From positions 18,010 to 53,215 of the forward strand of contig WHUD01000015.1 in the NCBI GenBank assembly GCA_009377385.1: 35,206 nt of DNA, given 5' to 3'. This document shows, in pieces, positions 14,702 to 24,869 of this stretch. The notes under the pieces are model-generated. The model did no database searches. It was given only the letters and a program-made list of their open reading frames with translations, and had not been told where the DNA came from. A program made the translations under genes and the position numbers. Numbering within the stretch: the stretch's first letter is position 1; every line of letters begins with the position of its first letter. Origin of the DNA: Actinophytocola sp. (GTDB lineage Bacteria > Actinomycetota > Actinomycetes > Mycobacteriales > Pseudonocardiaceae).

Positions 14702-17611
14702 GTGCCCCGACTCGTCCCGCGTCCCCTGCTCCGGGTCGCCACGCATGGCCGCAAACTCACCGCCGTCGCGCTGGCCGTCGCCGTCCTCGGTGCGCTGATC
14801 GTGGTATTCACCACGTCAGGGGACGACGCGCCAGCCGTGATGACCCACGAGGAGTTCATCGAGGTCCCGACCGTGCCGGGAGCGCCGTCGCGGGAACGAC
14901 TAGACACGACACTGTACGTGCCCGAGACCGCCCGCGAGACGCCAGCGCCCGCGATCCTGCTCCCCCACGGCTTCGGCGGCAGCAAAAACAGCGTCGCACG
15001 CGACGCCCAGGAGCTGGCCGAACGCGGGTTCGTGGTGCTCGCCTACACCGCACGCGGGTTCGGCAGCAGCACCGGCATGATCTCGCTCAACGACCCGGAC
15101 GCCGAAGTCGCCGACGCCAGCGAACTGCTCGACTACCTCGCCGCGCAACCGACCGTACAACGCGACACCGACAACGATCCGCGCGTCGCCGTCACCGGGG
15201 CGTCCTACGCGGGCGCGCTCGCGCTGCTGCTCGCGGGCACCGACGACCGCGTGGACGCCGCCGCGCCGGTGATGACCTACCACGACCTCGCGCAGTCCCT
15301 GCTGCCGAACACCGCGCGACGACAGCCGTTCGTGCCACGCTCACCAGCGCGGATGCTCGCCAACGCCGACGGCGTGTTCAAGGAGGGCTGGGCAGGCGTG
15401 CTGTTCTCCGGCGGCCTCGGCGCGGATGGCCTCGGCGCGCCGACCGATGCGCCAGAGGCGGGTACCGAGGAAGACGACGTCGCCGCGGCGGGTCCGCCCA
15501 CGCCAGCCACACCCGACGTCCAGGGCGCCCTTGGCTCAACGCCGGTCGCGCAACCGTGTGGGAGGTTCGCCCCGCAGATCTGCGCGGCCTACACCGATCT
15601 GGTGCGCGACGGCGAGGCGTCCGCGAGCACCCGTGCGCTGCTGGAGCGGGTGTCACCAGCATCGGTGACTGACCAAATCGAAGTACCCACCCTGTTGGTG
15701 CAAGGCGAGAACGACACGCTGTTCGGCCTCGACCAGGCCGACGCCAACGCCCGCGACATCCACGACGCGGGCGGCGATGTGCAGGTCGTCTGGTACGCGG
15801 GCGGGCACGACGGCGGTGGCCCGGGGCCGACGTTGCGCGGCGCGATGGCGGACTGGCTGGCGTTCCAGCTTGGCGGGCCGCAGCCGCCGCAGGACAACCC
15901 GCTGCCCGCGTTCCGTTACGACGTTCAGGGCACGTTCCAGGCGACCCGTGCACCGTCGGTGCGGGTGCTCACCGCCGACCGGTATCCGGGCCTCGACCGG
16001 GATGTCCCCAATGTCAACCAGGACTCGGTGCGGCTCAGCGGGCCGGACCAGGTGGTGATCAACCCGCCGGGCGGGACGCCTGCCGCCGTCAGCGGCATCC
16101 CCGGCTTCGCCGGACTGACAGGCTCGTCGTTGCAGAGCGGGCTGCTCGGCATCGACCTGCCCGGCCAAGCCGCACGGTTCGGTTCGCGCGAGTTCGAGGA
16201 GCAACTGCTGGTCACCGGGACGTCGACGGTGCGGCTGCGGGTCACGCCACAGCCGTGGTCCGGCGGCGCCCGCGACACCGAGGCCACCGGACCGCTCTTC
16301 GTCAAGCTCTACGACGTCGGACCCACCGGGCAGCGCACCCTGCCTGGCAACGCGGTGTCGCCGGTGCGCATCCCGGACCTGCGGGTCGGCGAGACCGCGG
16401 AGGTCACGGTGAGCCTTCCGCCGATCGTGCGACCCGTCGCGCCGGGGCACCGGCTGGAGCTGGTGGTGGCGACAACCGATCGGGCGTACACCAACGCGAC
16501 GACACCGGCCGCCTACCGGATCGCGCTCGCCGGTTCGGGTGAGCTGGCAGTGCCCGAGGTGTCCGGCACGGCGACGACGTCGGGCTGGCCGGTGTGGCAG
16601 TTGGCGGGCATCGGTGGGCTCGCACTGCTGGTCTCCGCGCTGGTGGCGGTGACAGCCTTGCGCCGCAGGCGGGCGGACGGCGTGGACGAGACACTGGCCG
16701 ACGTCCCGCTGGACATCACGGGGCTCACGAAGTCGTATCCGGGCGACATCACGGCGGTGTCGGGTCTGTCGTTCCGTGCCGAGCGCGGCCAGGTGCTGGG
16801 GTTGCTTGGGCCGAACGGCGCCGGCAAGACGACCACCCTGCGGATGCTGATGGGCCTGGTCACGCCGACGTCGGGCGAGATGCGGGTGTTCGGGCATCGC
16901 GTGCGGCCCGGCGCGCCGGTGCTGTCGCGGATCGGCTCGTTCGTGGAAGGCCCCGGCTTTCTGCCACACGTGTCCGGTGCGGCGAACCTGCGGCTGTACT
17001 GGGAGTCCACCGGACGTCCTGCCGACAAGGCGCACGTCGCCGAGGCGCTGGAGATCGCGGGGCTCGGCGACGCGGTGCACCGCAAGGTCGGCACGTACAG
17101 CCAGGGCATGCGACAGCGGCTCGCGATCGCGCAGGCGATGCTCGGGCTGCCGGAACTGCTGGTGCTCGATGAACCCGCCAACGGGCTCGACCCGCCACAG
17201 ATCCACCAGATGCGTGAGGTGCTGCGGCGCTACGCGGCGACGGGACGCACCGTGTTGGTGTCCAGTCACCTGCTCGCCGAGGTGGAGCAGACGTCGACCC
17301 ACGTTGTGGTGATGCACCGGGGCGAACTGGTCGCGGACGGTGCGGTCGGCGAGATTGTCGCGGCGGGCGGCGAGGCGAGCTTCGTCGTCGACAAACCGGA
17401 CGACGCGGTCGCCGCGCTCAGCGACGTCGATGGCGTCTCGGCGGTGCGCGCTGACGGCGACACGGTGCACGCTGACCTGGACGGCCTGCCCCGGTCCACG
17501 GCGGTGTCGGCGCTGGTGGCGGCCGGGGTCGCGGTGGAAAGGGCAGGGCCACGGCGACGGCTTGAGGATGCGTTCCTGCGGCTGGTCACGGCGGAAGGAC
17601 AGGAGCAATGA
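14702..17611 (+). CDS. Fusion of an extracytoplasmic S15/CocE-like hydrolase and an ABC transporter ATPase
   Basis: A 969-aa two-part protein. Near residues 18-37 is a transmembrane anchor. Residues ~50-620 resemble X-Pro dipeptidyl-peptidase/CocE (S15) hydrolases: HGFGGSKN oxyanion segment, nucleophile S168 in TGASYAG, acid near 340 in QGENDTLF, histidine near 369 in YAGGHDGGG, then a beta-rich PepX_C-like domain. A second membrane segment (about 628-652, ending in RRRR) leads into a DRA/CcmA-type ABC ATPase: Walker A GPNGAGKTTT near 703, signature YSQGMRQR near 799, Walker B LLVLDEPANGLD near 820, H-loop VLVSSHLL near 851. Topology is coherent: hydrolase outside, ATPase inside. The permease gene overlaps by ATGA. 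Start: a TTG at 14654 is possible, but GTG 14702 has a leaderless -10. The substrate is unknown. Confidence 0.93.
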   Translation: MPRLVPRPLLRVATHGRKLTAVALAVAVLGALIVVFTTSGDDAPAVMTHEEFIEVPTVPGAPSRERLDTTLYVPETARETPAPAILLPHGFGGSKNSVARDAQELAERGFVVLAYTARGFGSSTGMISLNDPDAEVADASELLDYLAAQPTVQRDTDNDPRVAVTGASYAGALALLLAGTDDRVDAAAPVMTYHDLAQSLLPNTARRQPFVPRSPARMLANADGVFKEGWAGVLFSGGLGADGLGAPTDAPEAGTEEDDVAAAGPPTPATPDVQGALGSTPVAQPCGRFAPQICAAYTDLVRDGEASASTRALLERVSPASVTDQIEVPTLLVQGENDTLFGLDQADANARDIHDAGGDVQVVWYAGGHDGGGPGPTLRGAMADWLAFQLGGPQPPQDNPLPAFRYDVQGTFQATRAPSVRVLTADRYPGLDRDVPNVNQDSVRLSGPDQVVINPPGGTPAAVSGIPGFAGLTGSSLQSGLLGIDLPGQAARFGSREFEEQLLVTGTSTVRLRVTPQPWSGGARDTEATGPLFVKLYDVGPTGQRTLPGNAVSPVRIPDLRVGETAEVTVSLPPIVRPVAPGHRLELVVATTDRAYTNATTPAAYRIALAGSGELAVPEVSGTATTSGWPVWQLAGIGGLALLVSALVAVTALRRRRADGVDETLADVPLDITGLTKSYPGDITAVSGLSFRAERGQVLGLLGPNGAGKTTTLRMLMGLVTPTSGEMRVFGHRVRPGAPVLSRIGSFVEGPGFLPHVSGAANLRLYWESTGRPADKAHVAEALEIAGLGDAVHRKVGTYSQGMRQRLAIAQAMLGLPELLVLDEPANGLDPPQIHQMREVLRRYAATGRTVLVSSHLLAEVEQTSTHVVVMHRGELVADGAVGEIVAAGGEASFVVDKPDDAVAALSDVDGVSAVRADGDTVHADLDGLPRSTAVSALVAAGVAVERAGPRRRLEDAFLRLVTAEGQEQ

Positions 17612-18588
17612 GCGCGGACGACGAGACCGGCGGCTCAGGCGCTGGCGAGGCGAGGGCGCCGCGTGTCGATCACGGCGTGCACACCGATCCGGCGGCGTTG
17701 GTGGAGTTCAGCAGCGCCGCCGAGCACGAGCACGCCGCCTCGACGCCGTCCGGTGCTGTGACGGGCTACCAGGCACGGCGCACGCTCCCGTTCGGCGTGG
17801 AGTCGCGCCGTCAGTTCCGCCGTCGCCGGACGCACCTGGTGCTCGGGCTCGCGGTGACGATTCCGATGCTGCTGGTGCTCGCGTTCGAGCTGGGCAGTGA
17901 CAGTCCGGAACGGGAGTCGGGCGGGTTCATCGACCTGGCGACGGTCAGCGCGCCGAACTTCGTCGTGGTGACGCTGCTGGTGTCCGGGTCGTTTCTGCTG
18001 CCGATGATCGTGGCGCTGTTCTTCGGCGACACCGTGGCGAGTGAGGCGTCGTGGTCGAGCCTGAAGTACCTGCTGGCGATCCCGATCCCCCGGCTGCGGC
18101 TGCTGCGGCAGAAGGCGTTGGTCGCGGGTGCGCTGTCGGTGCTTGCGCTGACCGTGCTGCCCGGCGTCGCGCTGCTCGCGGGGGTGATCTGGTACGGCGC
18201 GGACGCCGCGATCAGCCCGACCGGCGAGTCGGCGTCGTTCGGCATCAGCGTGGTGAACCTGCTGCTCGCGGTTGTCTACATCGTGGTGCAGTTGAGCTGG
18301 GTCGCGGGCGTGGCGATGTTCCTCAGCGTGTCGACCGACGCGCCGCTCGGGGCGGTTGGTGGCGCGGTGCTGGCGACGATCATCTCGCTGATGCTGGACC
18401 AGATCACCGCGCTCGGGGATCTGCGCACCGTGCTGCCGACGCACCATTCGACCGCGTGGACGGACCTGCTCGCCGCCGAGGTCGACTGGTCCGCCATGGC
18501 CACCGGCGCGTTCACGTCGCTCTGCTTCGCCACGGTGTTCGGGATCCTGGCGGCACGAGTCTTCGCGCGGAAAGACGTCACCAGCTAA
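17608..18588 (+). CDS. ABC-2 type transporter permease, partner of the hydrolase-ABC fusion
   Basis: A 326-aa inner-membrane protein, the transmembrane subunit for the ATPase fused to the preceding hydrolase. The two genes overlap by ATGA with an AGGAG ribosome-binding site, indicating coupled translation. The first ~75 residues are hydrophilic and likely cytosolic (acidic, then RRQFRRRRTH). Six hydrophobic segments follow, starting THLVLGLAVTIPMLLVLAF, in an ABC-2 export-type layout with SSLKYLLAIPIPRLRLLRQKALVAG as the characteristic cytosolic coupling loop. No extracellular domain is evident. As a half-size permease it would work as a dimer. The export-type family and the extracytoplasmic hydrolase on the ATPase subunit suggest substrate processing coupled to transport; that is inference. 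It converges on uvrB across a repeat array. Confidence 0.88.
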   Translation: MSADDETGGSGAGEARAPRVDHGVHTDPAALVEFSSAAEHEHAASTPSGAVTGYQARRTLPFGVESRRQFRRRRTHLVLGLAVTIPMLLVLAFELGSDSPERESGGFIDLATVSAPNFVVVTLLVSGSFLLPMIVALFFGDTVASEASWSSLKYLLAIPIPRLRLLRQKALVAGALSVLALTVLPGVALLAGVIWYGADAAISPTGESASFGISVVNLLLAVVYIVVQLSWVAGVAMFLSVSTDAPLGAVGGAVLATIISLMLDQITALGDLRTVLPTHHSTAWTDLLAAEVDWSAMATGAFTSLCFATVFGILAARVFARKDVTS

Positions 18589-18595
18589 CACCCGC

Positions 18596-18690
18596 CGCGA
18601 GTCGCACCATCCGGCCCCGCGAGTTGCACCGTCAGCGGCACGAGTCGCACCATCCGGCCCCGCGAGTTGCACCGTCAGCGGCGCGAGTCC
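18596..18690. repeat. Tandem array of a 43-bp dimer (21/22-bp half-units), CGCGAGTYGCACC core
   Basis: CGCGAGTCGCACC and CGCGAGTTGCACC alternate, starting at 18596, 18618, 18639 (here CACGAGT) and 18661, with a truncated copy at 18682. The spacing alternates 22 and 21 bp, so a 43-bp unit is repeated twice nearly perfectly. The core is the reverse complement of GGTGCGACTCGCG in the 4744-4875 array. It lies between the convergent permease and uvrB genes. Confidence 0.85.
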
Positions 18691-18699
18691 CGCGTTATG

Positions 18700-18840
18700 G
18701 GGCACGAGTTCCCGGTCACGGGAACGCGAGTCGCCTCGTCTGGGTCATCCGGGCACAGAACTCGCGGTCGGAAACGTGGCACACGGCGTCGCCGGTGTCG
18801 AACACGGCGTCCGGAACGGGGGACACGACGCAGCAAGCGC
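18700..18840. repeat. Degenerate repeat tail including a copy of the dispersed ACACGGCGTC element
   Basis: After the 43-bp array come looser units (GGGAACGCGAGTCGCC near 18719, AACTCGCGG near 18759). Then, at 18778-18835, units starting ACACGGCGTC at about 21-bp spacing end in GGAACGGGGGACACGACGC. That last string closely matches copies inside coaE and the acyltransferase gene. Both core types therefore occur side by side here, linking them as one family. Confidence 0.75.
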
Positions 18841-18871
18841 ACGCAGGCACCCAGCGCACGCTGGCGCGCGG

Positions 18872-21031
<2,160 letters not shown>

Positions 21032-21037
21032 GTCCCC

Positions 21038-21043
21038 AGCGTA
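21038..21043 (-). promoter_or_regulatory. Putative -10 element, leaderless start of uvrB
   Basis: TACGCT (minus strand, 21043-21038) is followed by 6 nt and the uvrB GTG. It lies inside the 34-nt gap after the ASCH gene and would give uvrB its own leaderless promoter. Confidence 0.4.
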
Positions 21044-21065
21044 GGCGCGACCACCGACAGTCTGC

Positions 21066-21650
21066 TCACGGACCGCGCAGGTGCTCCAGCACCGCCCTCC
21101 CCCGAGGTGACAGCTGGTAGCCGATGCGCAGACTCTCGGTAAGCCCCAGCTCCTTGAGCCGCCGCACATCCGCCTTGAACGGCAACCGCTCCCTGCCAAC
21201 GCTGCGCGCGAGATCCAGCGCGAGCTCGGCAGGGCGCGCGTCGATCAGCTCCAGGTACCGCCGGGTCCAGGGCTCCCGCCTGCTCTTCCGGTCCATCTCC
21301 GACAACGTGTGCACGATGTCCGTCAGCTCGTTGGCCGACAGCCCGGCCTGCTCGCGCAGCCGTACCCTGGCGTCCGCACTGGCGTAGTGCAGCCCGATGC
21401 GGTAGATCCTGCCCTCTGGCTTCTTGCGCAGGAACTCGAGCAGCTCCGTGCGGGTCGACCACCCCGCGCGGCGCGCCTCTGTCGCGGTGATGTCGCGCAG
21501 CCGCACGACCTCGACGCTGTCGATGGCGATCACTCCGGCCGCGGTTCGCTGCGTCCTGCCCGCCACCGCGCCTGGCCTGCGCCAACGCCGGAACGCCAGG
21601 TCCACCTCGCCCGCGACGATCCGTTCCAGCACCGCGTTCGGAAACAGCAC
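21066..21650 (-). CDS. ASCH-domain (PUA-like) protein with C-terminal winged-helix-like segment
   Basis: A 194-aa cytosolic protein. The first ~100 residues follow the ASCH pattern: [24 protein letters not shown], then [34 protein letters not shown] and [15 protein letters not shown] domains are PUA-related RNA-binding or nucleotide-processing folds; some hydrolyse modified cytidines, but the activity here is unknown. The C-terminal ~90 residues are helical and end in [28 protein letters not shown], resembling a winged-helix hairpin. Start: GTG at 21650, without a clear ribosome-binding site. It is divergent from the DUF402 gene with only 26 nt between start codons and lies upstream of uvrB with a 34-nt gap, so it may be co-transcribed with uvrB. 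The link to repair is contextual only. Confidence 0.78.
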   Translation of the reverse strand: MLFPNAVLERIVAGEVDLAFRRWRRPGAVAGRTQRTAAGVIAIDSVEVVRLRDITATEARRAGWSTRTELLEFLRKKPEGRIYRIGLHYASADARVRLREQAGLSANELTDIVHTLSEMDRKSRREPWTRRYLELIDARPAELALDLARSVGRERLPFKADVRRLKELGLTESLRIGYQLSPRGRAVLEHLRGP

Positions 21651-21676
21651 GACACCATCATGCCCGGTCCGGCACC

Positions 21677-22198
21677 ATGAACGTCATGGCAGCGCATCCG
21701 CCCAAGGCCGAAGTCTTCGATCTCGACGCCCAGACCAACACCGACCCGAAGCAGATTTCGCGCGACGTCGAGGAGTTCCGCGTCGAGCCGTTCGGGCTGT
21801 ACATGGCACGGCCAACGCCGGGCAGGCGGCAGTTCCACTACATCGAGTCGTGGCTACTGCCGGAGCAGGGGCTGCGGGTGACCGACTTCTGGTTCTCCGA
21901 GGGCCACGAGCGTGACCAGGACTTCTACCTGGACGTCGTGCGCATCCAACCCGGCAAGCGGCGCTGGCGCACCCGCGACCTGTACCTGGACATCGTGCTG
22001 CGCACCGGCCAGGACGTCACCGTGCTGGACGCGGACGAACTGGTGGCGGCAAGCAAGGCTGGACTCATCGACGACGCGGACACGCTGTTCGCGCTGGAGA
22101 CGGCGTTCCACACGGTGGACGCGCTGGCCCGGCACGGCCACGACCTGCACCGCTGGCTGGCGACGCAGGGTGTCGAGCTGTCGTGGCGCAGGCGGTGA
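21677..22198 (+). CDS. DUF402 family protein
   Basis: A 173-aa protein of the DUF402/FomD-like family. Characterised relatives are metal-dependent nucleoside di/triphosphate or nucleotidyl-phosphonate hydrolases, so a small phosphohydrolase role is plausible but unproven. The family core is seen: WLLPEQGLRVTDFWFSEGHERDQDFYLDVVRI, then RRWRTRDLYLDIVLRTGQDVTVLDADEL with the clustered acidic residues (DFYLD, DLYLD, DADE) that bind metal in the fold. Two starts are possible, ATG 21677 or ATG 21686; neither has a good ribosome-binding site. The gene is followed within 5 nt by a methyltransferase on the same strand, suggesting an operon. Confidence 0.85.
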   Translation: MNVMAAHPPKAEVFDLDAQTNTDPKQISRDVEEFRVEPFGLYMARPTPGRRQFHYIESWLLPEQGLRVTDFWFSEGHERDQDFYLDVVRIQPGKRRWRTRDLYLDIVLRTGQDVTVLDADELVAASKAGLIDDADTLFALETAFHTVDALARHGHDLHRWLATQGVELSWRRR

Positions 22199-22203
22199 CT
22201 CCG

Positions 22204-23001
22204 ATGGCTGAGGCGGGCTACGTCCATGGGCATCACGAGTCGGTGCTGCGGTTCCACCGCACCCGCACCGTGCAGGATTCCGCCGCCTACCTGTTGCCGG
22301 AGCTGCGCGCCGGGACGACGGTGCTGGACGTCGGCTGCGGCCCCGGCTCGATCACCGCTGACATGGCCGAGCTGGTCGCGACAGTGACGGCCGTGGAGAC
22401 CTCACCTGAAGCGCTGAACGCCGCCACCCGGCTGTGTGCGGAGCGGGGACTGCGCAACGTCCGGTTCCTGCGCGCCGACGTCATGGCGCTCCCCTTCGCC
22501 GACGGCGGCTTCGACGTCGTGCACGCGCACCAGGTGTTGCAGCACGTGGCCGATCCGGTGGCGGCGTTGCGGGAGATGCGCCGGGTCTGCGCGCCGTGTG
22601 GTGTCGTAGCGGCGCGGGACGCCGACTACGCCGCGATGACCTGGTATCCGGAGCTGCCGGGGATGACCGAGTGGCGCACGGCGTACCGGCGCACCGCCCG
22701 TGCGGAAGGCGGCGAGCCCGATGCCGGACGACGTCTGCTGGCCTGGGCGCTGGACGCCGGGTTCACCGACGTCACCCCGACGACGTCGACCTGGACCTAC
22801 GCCACGCCGGAGTCCCGCGCCTGGTGGGGCGGGCTCTGGGCGGAGCGGGTCATGCGGTCGCGGTTCGCGGACGCCACCGCACGCTACGGCGTCGCCACGC
22901 CCGTCGACCTGGAGCGGATGTCAGCGTCGTGGCGCGCCTGGGTGGAGGAGCCAGGTGGCTGGTTCGCGGTGCTGCATGGCGAGGTGTTGTGTCGCGCGTG
23001 A
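22204..23001 (+). CDS. Class I SAM-dependent methyltransferase
   Basis: Small-molecule-type methyltransferase of the UbiE/COQ5-like Rossmann family, about 265 aa. Motif I VLDVGCGPGSITADMA binds SAM. Motif II is TAVETSPEAL, the post-II loop is LRADVMALPFADGGFDVVHAHQVLQHVADP, and motif III is REMRRVCAPCGVVAARD. The N-terminal VHGHHESVLRFHRTRTVQDSAAYLL and the C-terminal Trp-rich helices (ESRAWWGGLWAERV) probably form the substrate lid. Start: ATG at 22204, 5 nt after the DUF402 stop, with AGGCGG upstream. A GTG at 22183 would overlap DUF402 and extend the protein by seven residues. The substrate cannot be named. It ends 15 nt before the convergent coaE stop. Confidence 0.9.
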   Translation: MAEAGYVHGHHESVLRFHRTRTVQDSAAYLLPELRAGTTVLDVGCGPGSITADMAELVATVTAVETSPEALNAATRLCAERGLRNVRFLRADVMALPFADGGFDVVHAHQVLQHVADPVAALREMRRVCAPCGVVAARDADYAAMTWYPELPGMTEWRTAYRRTARAEGGEPDAGRRLLAWALDAGFTDVTPTTSTWTYATPESRAWWGGLWAERVMRSRFADATARYGVATPVDLERMSASWRAWVEEPGGWFAVLHGEVLCRA

Positions 23002-23016
23002 GGCGCTATCTGGGTG

Positions 23017-24300
23017 TCACGCCGTCCAGCCGATCTCGGCGCCCCAGCGTTCGGCTTTGGCGGTGACGTCCTCGAACCACCCGCGTTTCGCCTCTGCGTA
23101 GTCGACGGCATCTACAGTGGTGTCTCCGACGGTCTCCCCGGTGGTGTGCGTCGCGCTGGCGGCGCCTGCGGAGTCCCCCGTTCTCGGAGCACCCCCGTGC
23201 TCCCGCTTGATCCGGGCATACTCCGCCCTGGCGTCGGCGTCCGTACGGAGCCAGTCGCGCAGCAGCAACGCACGCCGAGCGGCCACGCTCCCATCGACCC
23301 GCACCCACAGTGACACCGGCCGCCCCGGGTCGGCGCCACCGTGCAACACAGCGTCCGGAGGGGAGGAAACAGCGTCGGGACCGGGGGACACGACGCATGC
23401 GGGCGGGAAACCGGCGTCGGTGAGCACCGGGGCGAGCGCGTCGACGTCCTGCGCCGAGCGCACCGTGAGCTGCAGGTCGAGGACGTCGCGGGCGGGTAGG
23501 TCCTGGACGGCGGTCGCGCCGATGTGGTCCGCACGCACCGCCCGCTCCCCCGCCACCAGCCGGATCCGGTCCAGCGCCCGCTGGGCCTGCGCCTGCCACG
23601 CCGGGTCGTGCGCCACGAGCCGCGAGCCACCGGCAGCCCCCGAGCCGGCAGCCAGCGAGTCGCCACACAGCGAGCCAGCAGCGGGCCGCCGCGACCGCAC
23701 GTTCGCCTCGAACGGCACCAACCGCTGCGACCACAGTGCGTCGACCTCAGCCTCGACGTCGGCCTGCGTACCGCTGTTGTCCAGCCAGACGTCGGCCACC
23801 GCGCGGCGCTGCGCCTCGTCGGCCTGCGCCGCGATGCGGGCGCGGGCTTCGCGCTCAGGCATGCCCCGCGAGTCGGCCAGGCGCCGCACCCGAACATCGA
23901 CGGGCGCGTCCACGATCAACACCAGGTGATACGACGGCGCAAGGCCGTTCTCCACCAGCAACGGCACGTCGTGCACGGCAATGGCGTCGTCGGCCGCACC
24001 GGCGATGAGTTCGGCAGTGCGTTCCCCGACCAGCGGGTGCACGATGCCGTTCAGCCGCGCACGCGCCGTGTCGTCATTGAAAACGCGCTCAGCCATCGCG
24101 GGCCGGTCCAGCGATCCGTCCTCGGCGATCACGCCGTCGCCGAACTCCGCGACGATCGCTGCCAGCCCCGGCGTGCCCGGTTCGACGACCTCACGCGCGA
24201 TGGCATCGGCGTCGATGAGCAGCGCGCCGTGCTCGGCGAGCCTGCTCGCCACGGTCGACTTGCCAGCCCCGATGCCCCCAGTCAGACCCACGCGCAACAT
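23017..24300 (-). CDS. coaE: Dephospho-CoA kinase fused to a GrpB/nucleotidyltransferase-like domain
   Basis: Catalyses the last step of coenzyme A synthesis, ATP-dependent 3'-phosphorylation of dephospho-CoA. The N-terminal ~200 residues are CoaE: P-loop [12 protein letters not shown] at 5-16, [21 protein letters not shown], and VPLLVENGL. Residues ~225-427 are a GrpB (UPF0157) domain: [78 protein letters not shown]. This fusion is common in actinobacteria. Odd: two in-frame insertions occur within the GrpB half. One encodes [11 protein letters not shown] (7-residue period) and the other a low-complexity stretch after REHGG. Both contain the dispersed repeat found in this window, in opposite orientations. 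Start: ATG at 24300; an in-frame TTG at 24312 is less likely. Total 427 aa. Confidence 0.96.
   Translation of the reverse strand: MLRVGLTGGIGAGKSTVASRLAEHGALLIDADAIAREVVEPGTPGLAAIVAEFGDGVIAEDGSLDRPAMAERVFNDDTARARLNGIVHPLVGERTAELIAGAADDAIAVHDVPLLVENGLAPSYHLVLIVDAPVDVRVRRLADSRGMPEREARARIAAQADEAQRRAVADVWLDNSGTQADVEAEVDALWSQRLVPFEANVRSRRPAAGSLCGDSLAAGSGAAGGSRLVAHDPAWQAQAQRALDRIRLVAGERAVRADHIGATAVQDLPARDVLDLQLTVRSAQDVDALAPVLTDAGFPPACVVSPGPDAVSSPPDAVLHGGADPGRPVSLWVRVDGSVAARRALLLRDWLRTDADARAEYARIKREHGGAPRTGDSAGAASATHTTGETVGDTTVDAVDYAEAKRGWFEDVTAKAERWGAEIGWTA
23168..23187 (-). repeat. Dispersed repeat core inside coaE (second insertion)
   Basis: On the minus strand this reads GAGAACGGGGGACTCCGC, sharing GAACGGGGGAC with the copies at 18778-18835 and 2654-2735. 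It encodes part of the low-complexity insert ([10 protein letters not shown]) near the end of the GrpB domain. Confidence 0.5.
23341..23400 (+). repeat. Dispersed 21-22 bp-period repeat inside coaE
   Basis: The plus strand holds units starting AACACAGCGTC and AAACAGCGTC, ending GGACCGGGGGACACGACGC, nearly identical to the copy at 18778-18835. On the coding strand it yields the paired PDAV units at 7-residue spacing. The reading frame is kept. Confidence 0.75.
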
Positions 24301-24470
24301 GCCGCCATTCAAACAGCCCCCGCGTGGTTCCGCGCCGCCGCCCTCAACGACGCGCCGGGCACACGGTGGCCCGCACTCGCGTTCCCACGAATGCGGGCCG
24401 ACCGGGGAGTGCCAGTCGTGTCACGCTCAGCAGCTGCGGGCGCGTGCCCCCACACGCCGGCGCGGCCGCG
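24301..24470. other. Intergenic stretch between coaE and a small gene
   Basis: No convincing gene. It holds a perfect 8-bp inverted repeat, GGCCCGCA (24368-24375) with TGCGGGCC (24392-24399), whose loop contains ACTCGCGTTCCC. The reverse complement of that string, GGGAACGCGAGT, is found near 18719. The hairpin lies about 70 nt after the small gene's stop and may terminate it. Confidence 0.5.
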
Positions 24471-24686
24471 CTACGCGGACGTGGCCGGTGCCCAGACGCG
24501 CTCGCGCGGAGTACTCGCGCGAGCCCTGCGGCGCAGCCCAGCAAGGCTGTGCTTGGCAGGAACCAGCAACGCAGAGAACCAGCTACGCCGGAACTCCGCG
24601 AGCGCCTCGGCCACCGGACGATGTTCGACGCAGTGCACAAGCCCCGGCGTCCCGAGCCGGTGCCTCCCGATGTGCTTCGCTTGCAT
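24471..24686 (-). CDS. Possible small basic protein (71 aa), unknown
   Basis: Not a family I recognise. The case for a gene is an ATG at 24686 preceded by GGAGGACCG, an ideally placed Shine-Dalgarno sequence, in an otherwise empty 570-nt gap. The protein starts MQAKHIGRHRLGTPGLVHC and continues with a helical EALAEFRRSWFSALLVPAKHSLAGLRRRARA stretch. It is strongly basic, with two cysteine/histidine-containing segments near the N terminus but no clear zinc motif and no signal peptide. It lies between rpsA and coaE on the same strand, after the rpsA terminator. It could instead be a regulatory leader ORF for coaE. The reality of the gene is uncertain. Confidence 0.45.
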   Translation of the reverse strand: MQAKHIGRHRLGTPGLVHCVEHRPVAEALAEFRRSWFSALLVPAKHSLAGLRRRARASTPRERVWAPATSA

Positions 24687-24734
24687 CGGTCCTCCATGTG
24701 GGCGATTTACTGCTACCGAAAGGTACGCACGGAT

Positions 24735-24768
24735 GTGACACAAGACCCGCAACTGATCGGCGTGTCAC
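24735..24768. promoter_or_regulatory. Inverted repeat upstream of the small gene
   Basis: GTGACAC (24735-24741) and GTGTCAC (24762-24768) are perfect 7-bp arms separated by 20 nt, about 50-80 nt upstream of the small gene's ATG. Two half-sites about 27 bp apart centre to centre could bind a regulator or form a hairpin. No cognate factor can be named. Confidence 0.35.
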
Positions 24769-24820
24769 TCGAACGTTTTGGTAACGACCCGTTCGGGCGA
24801 CCAATTGGCCCCTACAGCGG

Positions 24821-24853
24821 AAGGCCCGCCACGCACACGGCGTGACGGGCCTT
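24821..24853 (-). terminator. Terminator hairpin of rpsA
   Basis: Arms AAGGCCCGCCACGC (24821-24834) and 24840-24853 pair over 14 bp with one G-T wobble and a 5-nt loop, 17 nt after the rpsA stop. The stem is flanked by short A/T-rich edges but has no U-run, typical for actinobacteria. Confidence 0.8.
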
Positions 24854-24869
24854 CCGGGAAGCCTGCGGC

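Noticed and set aside
24301..24312. TTG start for coaE at 24312
   Set aside because: The ATG at 24300 begins directly before the P-loop strand as in other CoaE proteins; the TTG adds only four residues and has no ribosome-binding site.
24324..24845. A 173-codon plus-strand frame between coaE and rpsA
   Set aside because: It runs into the rpsA terminator hairpin, has no ribosome-binding site or family resemblance, and overlaps a better-supported minus-strand small ORF.
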